Positions 48,863 through 60,048 of a stretch of DNA of 64,000 nt are shown in pieces. The DNA lies in NCBI RefSeq assembly GCF_027744825.2, contig NC_071338.1, positions 28,085,501 to 28,149,500 of the forward strand. The letters run 5' to 3'. Position 1 is the stretch's first letter. The number at the start of each line of letters is the position of its first letter. Origin of the DNA: Synchiropus splendidus. Its lineage: Eukaryota > Chordata > Actinopteri > Syngnathiformes > Callionymidae. A program made the position numbers and the translations under genes. The notes under the pieces are model-generated. The model saw only the letters and a program-made list of their open reading frames with translations, made no database searches and had not been told where the DNA came from.

Positions 48863-50412
48863 GATTTTCCATCATTGCATTTTACTGGAGCAGTCCACAG
48901 TCTGTCACATGTGCCACTGATCGACCGGACATCCCTTTCCATGGAGCTTGTTGAAGTTTAATCTTCATTTCTTCTGGCCTGATGGACTCAGATCAGGATT
49001 CTGATTCTGTACCCAGTTGAAGGTGAACTTCCCTCAACTGTCTTTAACCTTCAGCTGCTCCCTCCAGACACCTGGAAGTCACATGACCGCAGCTTCCTAT
49101 GAAACTGTTGGTGCCTGATGGTTTCAGTGTTTCGAGGGAGTGAGCTGACTACAGAGAAATGACTGCACCTCAAAGAACCTACGGCTGCATCTTCAACAGA
49201 AGGAGGAGGCATGTGGCAACTGACCTAACAGTGATAAATCAATGAGCACAGAATTACGCATGTGGGCCTTGATAGAACTATCCAGCTTTGTATTCAGCTT
49301 GGTGGAGTTTTGACTCGTGACATTTCAAAATGGCCACAAGCAAACGACAGAACAGCAGTGTTGCCAAAGTACTGCCTCAAGAGCTACACAGGTTGTTTTA
49401 TATAAATGGCTCTAATCTGTTAGTCACACTTTTATAGACTGCTGGAAGGTCATGAAGGTCCTTGTCTCGCTCAAGGGAATCTATGACCTTGAGATGCCAC
49501 TGTGTCATGAAGTGGAAGCAGCTTAGCATCACAACTCAGAGGTGTGGAGTCCAGTGTCCACCACGTGTTTGCATGAGTTCCCTATATTCCCTCATTTTAA
49601 CTATGAGTTTCACTGGACTATAAATGTGCACAATTGAGGTCAAAATCTTATGTGCCACTACCAATACATTTTGGCGCCTTAACGTCTTTGTTTCTGAATA
49701 TTAATAACATCATTCTAAATGCTTAAAAAGACGACAGATTCTACTTCAGTCAGTTGAGAGGTGGAGAGATCGTGGAAGTCACGTCCCAGGTGAGTCATGT
49801 GACAAGCCGGAAGTCTGTGTACACCTCGCTTAATTTATTATCTGAACTAAATATGACAATGTTGTGTTCATATTATTAAAAACAAGGACGTTCAAAGTAA
49901 TTCAGATGGGACATTTCAACACTGATTTTTGAGATTATTTTTGGGTGCAGATCAAAATAAAAGTCTTTTAGTGAAAAGCCAAACGGTGAACACTGCTGCT
50001 GTGTTTGCTTCCCAATAACCAGTTGGACCACTGTTTATTCTGTGACAGTGGAGAGTTTTCCAGCATGTCAACACTACTTAGAGACAAAAATAGTATGATA
50101 CGGTTCATTTCCTTTTAATCTGAAACATAGTATTTGGTTTTATGCAGACTGAACTCGTGATCGAGCTGGCGTTATCGTGTCCAATACACGATGCGACCCG
50201 AGGTGGATCTTTAAGCTTGACGCAAGTTCTTCATCTGCCTTTTCCGAAATTCATGTGTCCTCTCGCACAATCGCTTCACTGTTGACAGAAAGATAACGCC
50301 GAACATAGTGGCACTAGAGTTATGTGATTCAAATGTCAAGCATTGAGTAAAGCTGAAAATTACATTATTCGCTCCTGCTCTGACCCATTTGGGAGTCAAT
50401 TTTATTGCCCAC
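48863..50412 (+). repeat. Unit 9 flank upstream of urah copy 9
   Basis: Amplified flank in plus orientation: the SLSMELVEV-ending block (48870-48960), the MATSKRQNSS frame at 49331, the block near 49470-49640, the promoter-like element at 49753-49816 and the leader block. Like unit 2, it lacks the roughly 300-bp block found near 7.8 and 18.0 kb. Confidence 0.75.
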
Positions 50413-51870
50413 ATGAACACACTCAGGCTGCAGAACATCAGGGGCCAGATCCTACTGCACTGTAAGGTGAGTAAGAAAACTTCTACAACTGAAAAATGTA
50501 TTACATTTAATGCTGCTGTGATGCATTTGTTTGAATTGGTCAGTTTTCTGTATTAATTTCAATTCAATAAATTGTTTCTAGATGCTCACTGTCTCTGATA
50601 TTGACATGATGATTTCTCTTCCATTCTTTCTTTCAAAAGACATATGGAGTAAGATAATGATTTTTATTTTCCGCTATTTTCCGATGGAATTCATCAAAAG
50701 TGCATTGTCTGTATTTTTTTTTAATTATTTTTATTATTGCAAGATGCATTTCTGTGGAGACAGCTAAATTACATCGTTGACCAATATTCATAGTAAGACA
50801 CTGAATAAACTTCAATGCAATGTTATGTAAATGACTAGAAATGACATTACAGTGACATTGTACTGCATTACATTTGTTCTATGTTGCACTTACTGATAGT
50901 TTGCAATAATTACAGATGCATTAACCTTATTTGGTTTCAGTCTACTATCTTTCTTCTAGAACACAGCAATGGCAAATGCTTCCAGTCCACTGACCACCCA
51001 TGTGCTGAATATTGCCACTGGAATCCCCGTGGCAGATATGGCTCTCAGTCTGTACGGACAGGACGCCTCAACCAAAGTCTGGAATTTGATCACTACTGGG
51101 TAACACCTGACCATAAATCAGATTGGTGCTTTAAATAGAACTAAATTCGGGGGATAAAATGAACTTGTTCATTTTACTGAGAAATATGTCCAAATATTTT
51201 TGCATGCAACAGTTGAGTAGTTTAATTTGTTGAATGAATTCAGAAGTACAGTTTAAGCATTTCCAATTGTTCATGTTCAATGCTGTCGTTTTGCTGATCA
51301 TCTTTTCTGGATCACATTAGTCGCTAGTCACGACATAGAATCATTACTTGACATGATGTGGACAGTTTCGTCACTTAACCTCTGCTAAGTGTTTCTCAAA
51401 TTTGTAGCAGAAGATCGAAGACAAAATATCATCCGTCTTCTGTTGACCCTTCTATTCAAGCTACATTTCCTGTTTTCATCCCAAAACGATTGAAGAGTTA
51501 ATCCTGTGTATTCTTTAGTATATGACAATGAAGCACATAGACTTGTCACTCACATTGATCACCACCTGTCTTGTCTCACCAGCGTGACCGACCGTCATGG
51601 CCGTTGCCCAGGACTCATCACTAAAGAAATGTTTCAGCCTGGTATGTACAAGATCCGCTTTGAAACGGAGCTGTACTGGGAGAGTTTGGGGGAGACCAGC
51701 TTTTATCCCTATGTTGAGGTGAGGAATGTGCCAGTACATTCATGGTCTGTCTGACCTGTAACACATATTTTCTGTTGCAGATTGTGTTTGCCGTGGATGA
51801 TGCAGAACAACAGTACCATGTTCATCTTCTTCTGAGTAGATTCTCATACAGCACATACAGAGAACGTTAG
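50413..51870 (+). CDS. urah: 5-hydroxyisourate hydrolase-like, copy 9 (YRER terminus)
   Basis: Exons 50413-50466, 50960-51099, 51583-51718 and 51781-51870, 139 aa, canonical splice sites. Like copy 1, its last exon is of the short type ([14 protein letters not shown]...SYSTY), but it ends YRER, not YRGS, and has HVHLLLS where the family has HVPLLLS. Exon 2 begins [11 protein letters not shown]; exon 3 has [10 protein letters not shown]. His32, Arg72 and His123 remain. It stands directly before the complete pdcd5 gene, so this is probably the ancestral position, although the protein has lost the conserved terminus. Confidence 0.88.
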
Positions 51871-52204
51871 ACATCGTGACCATTCACATCCTTCTGTTAA
51901 AGAGCATCATCAGACCTCTGTCAAGGAAGATGTTTTCTCTGAAGTCCATGCTTTTGCATTTCATGTTGCTAACCCCAGTATTTTGAGCATCGTTAACACT
52001 GCAGTTTTATTGGATTAGCTAACACTAAATATTTACCGGCGTGCGTTTGTGTCTGTGTCATTTTCTAAATCCAAAATTTTATCTCTGTCTTCATGGTGTT
52101 AAAAATGTTCTCTCTTTTGCTTTGAAAATTGAAAATCCTGACAATATCCTTGTTATACACGATATCCCTGGAAAAAATAAATGTTTAAATGAATAACTGT
52201 TATC

Positions 52205-52993
52205 AGAATCAGATTTATTGCCATGGTCAGTGGGGAACCCAACAACTCGGAAAGTGCTTTGGAAAACGTGCAGTGAAAAACACAATAGCAACATAACAAT
52301 AATTAATAACAATAAGAAAAAAGAAACAAAAAATAAGAAGAAAAAAAACGAATTAATAAATAACCCACAAACAACAAGGATGACTGAGGGGAAGAAGCTG
52401 TTCCTGACCGCAGCCTCCTGCCAAAGGGAAGAGGGACAAACAGTCCATGACCAGGGTGAGAAGGGTCGGCTCTGAACCGACCTGTACGTCTCTGGGTCCT
52501 AGAGGCATACAGGTCCTGAAGAGGTGGCAGGCTGCAAGCGATCACCTTCACAGGAGAACGCACAATCCGCTGCAGTCTGCCTTTGTCCCTGGAGGTGGCG
52601 CTGCTGTACCAGACGGTGGTAGAGGCTGTGAGGATGGACTCGCTGATGGCTGTGTAGAACTCCACCAGCAACTTGGTCGGCAGTCGGAGTTTTCGGAACT
52701 GCTGCAAGAAGAACATTCTCTGCTGGGCTTTTCTGATGGTGATGGCGGTTCCCAGGAAGCAGAAAAAGTCCACAATGGGAATGGGCGAACCTGCCAACAT
52801 TAGAGGGGATGGAGGAGCAGTGACTCTCCTGAAGGTCATGAGATCATCTCCACTGTCTTCTGGGCCTTCAGCTCCAGGTTGTTGTGGTTGAGAGAGAACA
52901 CAGCCCTGAGGAGACCCGGTGTTGAGGGTCCGAGTGTCGGAGGCAGTCGTCCCCAACCGCTCGCGCTGACTCTGGCTGGTCCAAAAATAATGT
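52205..52993 (-). mobile_element. Non-LTR retrotransposon (CR1/L2-type) with target duplication
   Basis: The minus strand encodes the reverse transcriptase end: TLNTGSPQGCVLS, VDFFCFLGTAIT, FFLQQFRKLRLP, LLVEFYTAISESILTAST, WYSSATSRDKGRLQRIVRS, LQDLYASRT and HPGHGLFVPLPFGRRLRS. The middle of the RT, including the catalytic DD region, is deleted. Direct repeats tttaaatgaataactgttat(c) at 52184-52204 and 52994-53014 mark the insertion between urah copy 9 and pdcd5. Confidence 0.88.
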
Positions 52994-53331
52994 TTTAAAT
53001 GAATAACTGTTATCGTTTCATATTTGTGGAAGTTGGCGGTACAACCTTGTTGATGTCTTGTTCTTCCTGTAAAGCGTTTCATGAACAGCGTTCTGAAATG
53101 TGCAGCATCAATAAAGTTCTATAATTATGATACAGTTTATAGTTATTGTTTCATTTAATATTAACACGCTGGGTCGCGGACTACATCCTTTTTCAGTTGC
53201 TTTTGCCTGCATGGACTTGACTATCCGTGTTCGATTATTCTTGCCTTTGTAGGACGGGCCTGGCTGCTTCTTGGTGACGATACGGCTAAATCACTTTTTC
53301 TTTGTTTTCGTCTACGTTGTTGCATTAAAGA

Positions 53332-55647
53332 ATGGCAGACGACGAATTAGAAGCAATAAGACAGCAAAGGATGGCCGAACTCCAGGCGAAACATGGGGTA
53401 AGCAGAGAGCAGTCCTGGGAGAAACGTGTTTTCGCTCCCCTTATATGGAGATGCTGACTAGTTTCTCCGTTAGCATGTGGAGCTAAAACTGTCACTGAAT
53501 CACTCTGTCACTCTGATACACTGAACGTTGTGTCGTTCATGATTTAATTTATCATTTCTTGCCATAGTATGCACAGAAACCGCGCCTTTATTGAACCACA
53601 TTAGACTAAGTAGCTCTTGACAGATCACACCCATCCAGTGCTGCATGTGCAGAACATGTCTTATTTTTAGCAGTCTTTTTTGTGTACATCTTTTTGCTGT
53701 AGATATCGAGGTTCACCAGAACGCTGCTACATCGTTTAAGATGTTTTTCAATTAACTCGTGTGACCAAGAAAAAACGTTCCATTGCTTCGTATATTACTG
53801 CGTTACCCAGGAAAGGTTTAGAGTCCATATTTGGTGAATTTGAAAGTATTTTTAAAACATGATTTCATATCTAATGTTGCTGGTGTTTGTTTTCTCCATC
53901 CTTCAGGGTGGCTCAAACAATCAGCAAGCAGAAGAAGCAAAACAAAGGTACTTCTTCATTTAATGACCTGTGCTTTTTTGTTGTTCCTTATTGCATTCCT
54001 TTCTGTTTTCCATCCAAATACACACCTGAGTGTAATCGTCTTTGTCTTACAGAGAAGATGACATGAGAAACTCAATATTAGCCCAGGTTCTAGAACAGGC
54101 AGCCCGAGCCAGATGTACGTCAGCACCACCATACATGTGTCATGGAAGTGATAAATGGACTCAATGTTTTCTTCTGTTTTCCAGTAAGCAATCTGGCTTT
54201 AGTAAAGCCTGAAAAAGCCAAAGCTGTTGAGAACTATCTGATTCAAATGGCTCGTTTTGGACAGCTGGGAGGAAAAGTAAGTGTTATTCTCAATAATTAT
54301 TGATTTAGTTTTTGGTATTGATGTGGCTACTCTGCATTACTATATTTAAGTGCGTTTTTTGCTGCTGCAGTGGAATACAAAATACTATCTTTTAAGAGTG
54401 ATGAAATGATGTTGTGGGAAATAATTGGCTTGATTATGTGCTTCCAGTAACATTCCTCGTCTTTGTTTTCTCAGATTTCAGAGTCAGGATTGATCGAGAT
54501 CCTTGAAAAAGTCAACAAACAGACAGAAAAAAAGACAACTGTTAAAGTGAGTCTCACATGCCTCATCTATGAATATCATTACCTTAATGTGACTGAAGTG
54601 TCTCCGAATGATGAGCGATATTATAATGAGCATGATTCCATTGCTGAATGACAAAATCTGTCACTGTGACATCAGCAGCTACTAAAACTGAGACAAGCGC
54701 TTTGCTTGCAGTGTTACTGTAAACGGGGGTCCTTGTCAGTCGCTGTGTCATGGAAGTGAAGAAAGAAATGTGTTTTCAAAGTGAATGGATTCAATTTTAC
54801 TGAGGGAAGTTTTGGCACCAAGATAAAAAAAAAGATATTCTATCAGGGTGTGGCATTGACACACATAATTAGAACTTGTCATTTAGGATTTTGAAAATTA
54901 CTGTATTTTCCAGACTATAAGCCACTACTTTTTTCTCGCGGTCTGAACCCTGGGGCTTATACAACAACTCGGCTAATATATGGATTTTTACTAGGGATGC
55001 TCCGATTGATTGGCCACCGATTATGAAAGGCTGATCTTGGCGTGATCGGTGAATGCCGAACACCACCTGTCATTGCTGATCACAAACCCAATCACATGTG
55101 ACAGCCGGCACTCTGATGAAGCGCTTCAAATTCGCTCTTTTTGCCCGCGTGTCTGCAGCTATGCCTTCTGGAGGGTGAAAGTGCATTTTGAACACTTTAA
55201 ATGTGAATAAGATGTGAGGAGTTCATGATTCAAGTTCAGAACGTTGCCGAGATTGTTTCATGAGTCAGTCACCATGTTGGACCCCGTTTTCAAAACTAGA
55301 ACTAGAGGATCATTAGAAGTGACCCTCATGCATTTTCTGTGGTGCAGACAGCACCAGTGCACCCGCGGCTTATGCACCGGTGCAGCTTAATGTACGAAAA
55401 AAATTTGCCTTCTTAAATTTCGTGGGTGCGGCTAATATTCCTGCACGCTCTATAATACGGAAAATAAAGTAATTAGAAAAGTAAGTATAAAGTATGAAAG
55501 TATTTTCAGTGCATGCACTCTATTGATATCAAACTTCAGCAGATGAGAAATAATTTTCAAAGAGATCAAAATGTGTAATTGTGTGTTTTTCAGTTCAACA
55601 GACGGAGGGTGATGGATTCGGATGAAGAGGATGAGGATGATTATTAA
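53332..55647 (+). CDS. pdcd5: Programmed cell death protein 5
   Basis: PDCD5 is a small conserved DNA/protein-binding protein of cytosol and nucleus, linked to apoptosis and TIP60/p53 regulation. Six exons: 53332-53397, 53907-53947, 54053-54114, 54185-54276, 54475-54546 and 55594-55647, giving 128 aa (human 125). Recognisable stretches are [71 protein letters not shown] and [17 protein letters not shown], covering the helical core and acidic tail. All junctions are GT-AG with consistent phase. It is the only complete copy; exon 1 alone recurs at 10879 and 27617. Confidence 0.97.
54898..55475. mobile_element. MITE-like element in pdcd5 intron 5
   Basis: Imperfect terminal inverted repeats: ttactgtattttccagactata on the left, and on the right the inverse of ctataatacggaaaataaagtaa. 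Internal sequence (gggatgctccgattgattgg) is of a type common in fish non-autonomous DNA transposons, perhaps a nested second element near 55000. No coding region. Confidence 0.6.
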
Positions 55648-55715
55648 CTCAACTGAAGTTGTTGGAAGAAATCTGTGCAGCGACTCTTCAACAGTCTTCT
55701 GAGTCTTGTTTCTTC

Positions 55716-55721
55716 AATAAA
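55716..55721 (+). terminator. Polyadenylation signal of pdcd5
   Basis: AATAAA about 70 bp after the pdcd5 stop codon, in the context cttcaataaacagtggc. Confidence 0.75.
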
Positions 55722-56699
55722 CAGTGGCCCACCCGTTGAGAGGACTAATGCACTGCTCGAGTGTCGCTTCAGACAGTGATCAATGACAATATGGCCGCCA
55801 TAAAGTATGTCTAGCTTTCATCCGAAGCTTTTTGGTTAGGTGTCTTCCGGAGATGGTGGTAAACACTGGCCATCAAGTAACACTCATGGTTCATACTGGT
55901 TTGTATTTTAGTTTCATTTTTGTTCGGGGGTGGATTTTTTCTCCCTCTCTAGATAAGGCAAAAGGCATCAAAGGTTTTGGTAGATTTCGCACTTTTCTGC
56001 TGTTTCCTCCTTCCATCAAAACATCTATTTTGGATGTTGCACTTGGACATTTTCTCCTCATGTATTTGGATTGTTTACAAAATAAATAAAATGCCTTAAG
56101 TTCCTTTGTTCAGCATGCCCTTTCAATGTTTTTCTCTACAAGTGTAATTTACCAATTATAAAACGCATTTATAACACGTATTATAAAACACAGGAAACTA
56201 ATTCCATCACCTTGAATGTCGTCCGTGTTCATATTAAATAACATGGCTGATAAATAATACATTTGGTCATTCATGGAGGTGTAAAACTTATATTTAAACC
56301 CTGTTAGTGTTCAATGTGTGCAATATTCACATTATTTAAGCACAGATTCTTTTGCATTTCCTACCAGGGTTTGCCGTGACAAGTCAGCCTCCTCTTGTTT
56401 TTGAGTGTGTAAACCACATATGATGACAACTCTTGCTAGTATCTTGTAGGTGCTCTCCTAAACATTCATGTTAGGAGATGCAGAAACAAATATGTGCACT
56501 GTTAACTATAAGTTCACTGGCCATTTCATAGCTGGTGTGTTGTTATCCATTTGCCCTTAAATATATGTTTCGTACTTAGGTATTTTATCGTATTTTTGAC
56601 ACACTTGCGGTACGTATCTAACGCCAATATTTGAGCTGACGGATCGAGAGAACTTTTATTTGCAATTACTCTTCTCAGTATTTTCCTTCCATTCAAGCC
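55722..56699. other. Intergenic DNA between pdcd5 and mvd
   Basis: No gene, repeat family or conserved motif recognised; short frames are unsupported. Confidence 0.5.
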
Positions 56700-56978
56700 T
56701 TTTCAGCGCAGCGAGCGAAGGCGGGGCTATTGTGTCTCCATTTTCGCACGAGCGTGGTCAGATGGTTTCCTATTGGCTGTCTCGTCTGTTTTGCGTCAGT
56801 AGGCTGACGACGATTGGTTTGAGTATATAGTCACATGTCAGGAACCATCCTATCGCAACGTAGAATCTCGAATCGTGTGGTTTAGAAATGGTCGCTCACA
56901 TACACACCGAGCACAGCCAGGACGTGTTTCGCTTTCTTGAAGTGTCTCTGCTATTTTATTACGATTCGTTGCATTAGT
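56700..56978 (+). promoter_or_regulatory. Probable mvd promoter
   Basis: GC-richer stretch before the mvd start with two inverted CCAAT boxes (ATTGG at 56772-56776 and 56813-56817), a TATA-like tatatag at 56824-56830 and tcacatgtca immediately after. Paired NF-Y sites are typical of sterol-regulated (SREBP) promoters of mevalonate-pathway genes. No clear SRE is claimed. Confidence 0.5.
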
Positions 56979-58843
56979 ATGCCTGAAGAGTTGGTGGACA
57001 AAACACATGTTGTGACATGCACCGCGCCGGTAAATATAGCTGTCATCAAATACTGTAAGTGTTTCAGACTGTACGTGTCATTGTTGATATTAAGTGGTCA
57101 ATATTGTTTGGCACCACACGTACAAGTTGTGTTGTTTAACCTGCTTTTCTTACAGGGGGGAAGAGAAACGAGGAATTAATCCTACCCACCAATTCATCAT
57201 TGAGCGTCACTTTGCATCAAGATCAGGTTAAGTTTCTTTTTAAGAACTGTCTTATCTTTAATGAGACTTATTTAATTGAACTAATGTTGTAGTTTTACAA
57301 GTGCTCACCGTCGAATGATCAGTCTGTGCCACTGCAGTAACAACTGTCATACCAACAGGAAAACAACGATAGTTAGTCTTGATTATATTTACATGGTCAA
57401 ATGAATTAAAGTGTTTTTGTCTGTGCCTTGCGACATATCACTGTCTGTGTTGACCCTCTCTCACCAGGCCACGTGTTTGGCTGGTATTTGCGTTTGATCA
57501 TTGTGGTACAGGCCAATAATTGAGTCCAATGAATACATGTGTTTAAATGAAATTACTTGTGTAGGTGATGTACATAAATAAACAATGTTTTTTGTTCCTT
57601 TTTCACGTTGACCCCAATGTTTGCAGTTAAAAACGACCACAACAGCAGCAACCAGCAGGTTATTTGAAGAGGATAAAATATGGCTCAATGGAAAGGAGGA
57701 GGATATCAACCACCCTCGACTCCAGGCCTGTTTGAGAGAGAGTGAGTGCTCCTTATTTACTGCTGGCTCTCAGAAAGAAAACAAATCCTGAGAATTTGTT
57801 TGTCACTTTCTTTTGTGAAGTTCGCCGCCTGGCACGGAAGCGTCGGAACAAAGTGGACTCGGATGCTCTTGGGCTGTCTCATAAAGTTCACATATGTTCT
57901 GTGAATAATTTCCCTACTGCTGCCGGGTTGGCGTCTTCTGCTGCAGGATTTGCTTGTCTGGGTAAGTTTGTTATGTTATTGACTGTACAGCAGGAAGAGA
58001 CAATGTTGTTCTAACTCTCCCTTTTTTCTTTTTAATCTTGCAGTCTATACTCTGGCTCGCTTGTTTGGAGTGGAGGTGGAGCTTTCTGGGATCGCTCGCC
58101 AGGGCTCAGGCAGCGCGTGTAGGAGCATGTATGGAGGATTTGTTCAGTGGCTCATGGGGCAGAAAAAGGATGGCAAAGACAGTCTGGCCCAACAGGTGGA
58201 GTCAGAGAGCCACTGGCCTGAGCTCAGGATTCTTGTTCTGGTGGTGTGTGACTTTGTTATTCTGTAGAATAAACAGCCTTATTCAGCAAACGTAGTTTTA
58301 AATACCGATTTGATCTGCCACAGGCCAGTGCAGAGAGGAAGCATGTTGGAAGCACATCTGGGATGCAAACTAGTGTGGAAACAAGCTCTCTTTTGAAGGT
58401 AAGACCATCTCTTGGTGAATAAAGGCTTCACTAAACACTTGGTAGTAATTTATCTGACCCCTGTGAGGTCAAATAAGACAAACACCTTTTGGTCAATTAA
58501 TTGAAATATTAACAGCACATGTCTGTTGGTCGTGTTTTTTATTTACAATTTCCCATGTTTTTTTTACACTGACATCTTAAATATACCGGTACATTCTTTT
58601 GTTTTCCCAAAACCTCTTCATTGCCCACCACATGTACATGAAATCTGCCCGAGCATGCAGCTGAAAATTGGGCTCTCAAATGTGTTATTTTGCAGTTGTT
58701 GGCAATTTCCGACAATATTAAACGCGCTTGTACAACACTTTGAAGCAGAAATTATCACTTTCTAGCCATTATACCAGGCTCATTGAAGCACCCAAATTGG
58801 AACTTCCGTGTCTGATTGTATAGTACTTTGGAAGGGTCCTCCT

Positions 58844-58875
<32 letters not shown>

Positions 58876-60048
58876 CTTCAAACAAATATATTATATTTAT
58901 TTTTTATTTTTCTGTTACATGTTACATTCTTGTTGTGTGTCTTTTTTTGCAGTACCGAGCAGAGTCTGTGGTTCCAGGACGCATGGAGGAGATGATCACG
59001 GCCGTGAGGAGGAAAGACTTCCCTGCCTTTGCTGAACTAACAATGAAAGACAGTAACCAGTTTCACGCCACCTGCCTGGACACCTACCCCCCCATCTTCT
59101 ACCTGAACAGAGTCTCTCATCAGGTCATCCACCTGGTGCATCGCTACAACAAACACTGTGGCGAGACCCGGGTAAGTGTGACCATGACAAGACTGAAAGA
59201 TTTCTTGGCATAACGTCACAAGTTTTCAATCATACTTTTTTTTTTTTTTTAATGTCCGCTCCCATCAGGTGGCGTACACGTTCGATGCAGGTCCCAATGC
59301 TGTGATTTTCACCCTTCAGCAGCATGTCCCAGAGTTTGTCCAGTTGGTCCAGCATTTCTTTCCTCCAGAAATTAACGGCGGACAGTAAGTGGAGTAACAT
59401 ATGGTGAATCTATTGTTTGTATTGCTTCAAAAACGTCTTGCTTTCTTGATGTACAGATTCATCAAGGGTCTTCCTGTAGAAGAAGCGTCTCTTTCTGATG
59501 ACTTGAAGCAGGCCATTGGTTTAGAGCCCATGCCCAAAGGAGTCAGTTATGTGATAAGTACTCAGGTATGACAGAACCCAAACTCATATACACACGTCAG
59601 CGAAAGACGACCAAGTGTTTTCCTTTTGGTCATAGTGCATCGACTTTCTGTGGAATATTAAACTCCGACCGGCTCAGAGCTGTCCAAACTAATGAAATTG
59701 AATTATGTCCTTATGTATGTCTGTCAGTTCGCCAGCTATGATGAGTTATATCCTGCTGCCATGTGAGCGATCCCAAGCCTTAGTTTCCTCTGATGGGATG
59801 AGATAGATCAAGTCAAACATCAGCATAGACTCTGGAACCCTCACGAAGATTTGGGGTTCTGTTCCTTTTTTTTTGTGTGACATGTCACCTTCAGAGACGT
59901 GTGTGTGTTCCCCTGATCAGCATTGCTGTGTTTCTTCACTTACTAAACCTGCGGTTTTGTGTTGCAGCCTGGACCTGGGCCACGTGTGGTGGAGGATCAA
60001 ACTCAGCATCTACTAGGGTCTGATGGTTACCCTAAAGAATCAGCCTGA
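56979..60048 (+). CDS. mvd: Diphosphomevalonate decarboxylase
   Basis: Catalyses ATP-dependent decarboxylation of mevalonate 5-diphosphate to isopentenyl diphosphate, the last step of the mevalonate pathway to sterols. Ten exons: 56979-57054, 57156-57226, 57627-57741, 57821-57961, 58044-58243, 58324-58398, 58953-59171, 59269-59384, 59457-59565 and 59968-60048; total 400 aa, the same length as human MVD. Landmarks: [20 protein letters not shown] near the N terminus, the GHMP-kinase phosphate loop [13 protein letters not shown] (about 118-130), [44 protein letters not shown], and FDAGPNAV with the catalytic Asp at residue 305. All exon phases join correctly. An upstream in-frame start is not evident. 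Confidence 0.98.
58842..58876. repeat. (TA)n/(TG)n microsatellite
   Basis: A short dinucleotide tract in mvd intron 6: about a dozen TA units followed by TG units. Confidence 0.9.

Noticed and set aside
11863..51739. Repeated 74-aa frames ([16 protein letters not shown] type) antisense to urah exon 3
   Set aside because: They are the opposite strand of exon 3 and its flank. The sense frame carries the HIUase motifs and splice sites.
52303..53082. 259-aa minus-strand frame as a host gene
   Set aside because: It is a degraded reverse transcriptase with LINE motifs and flanking target duplications, and its N-terminal part runs into unrelated flank.
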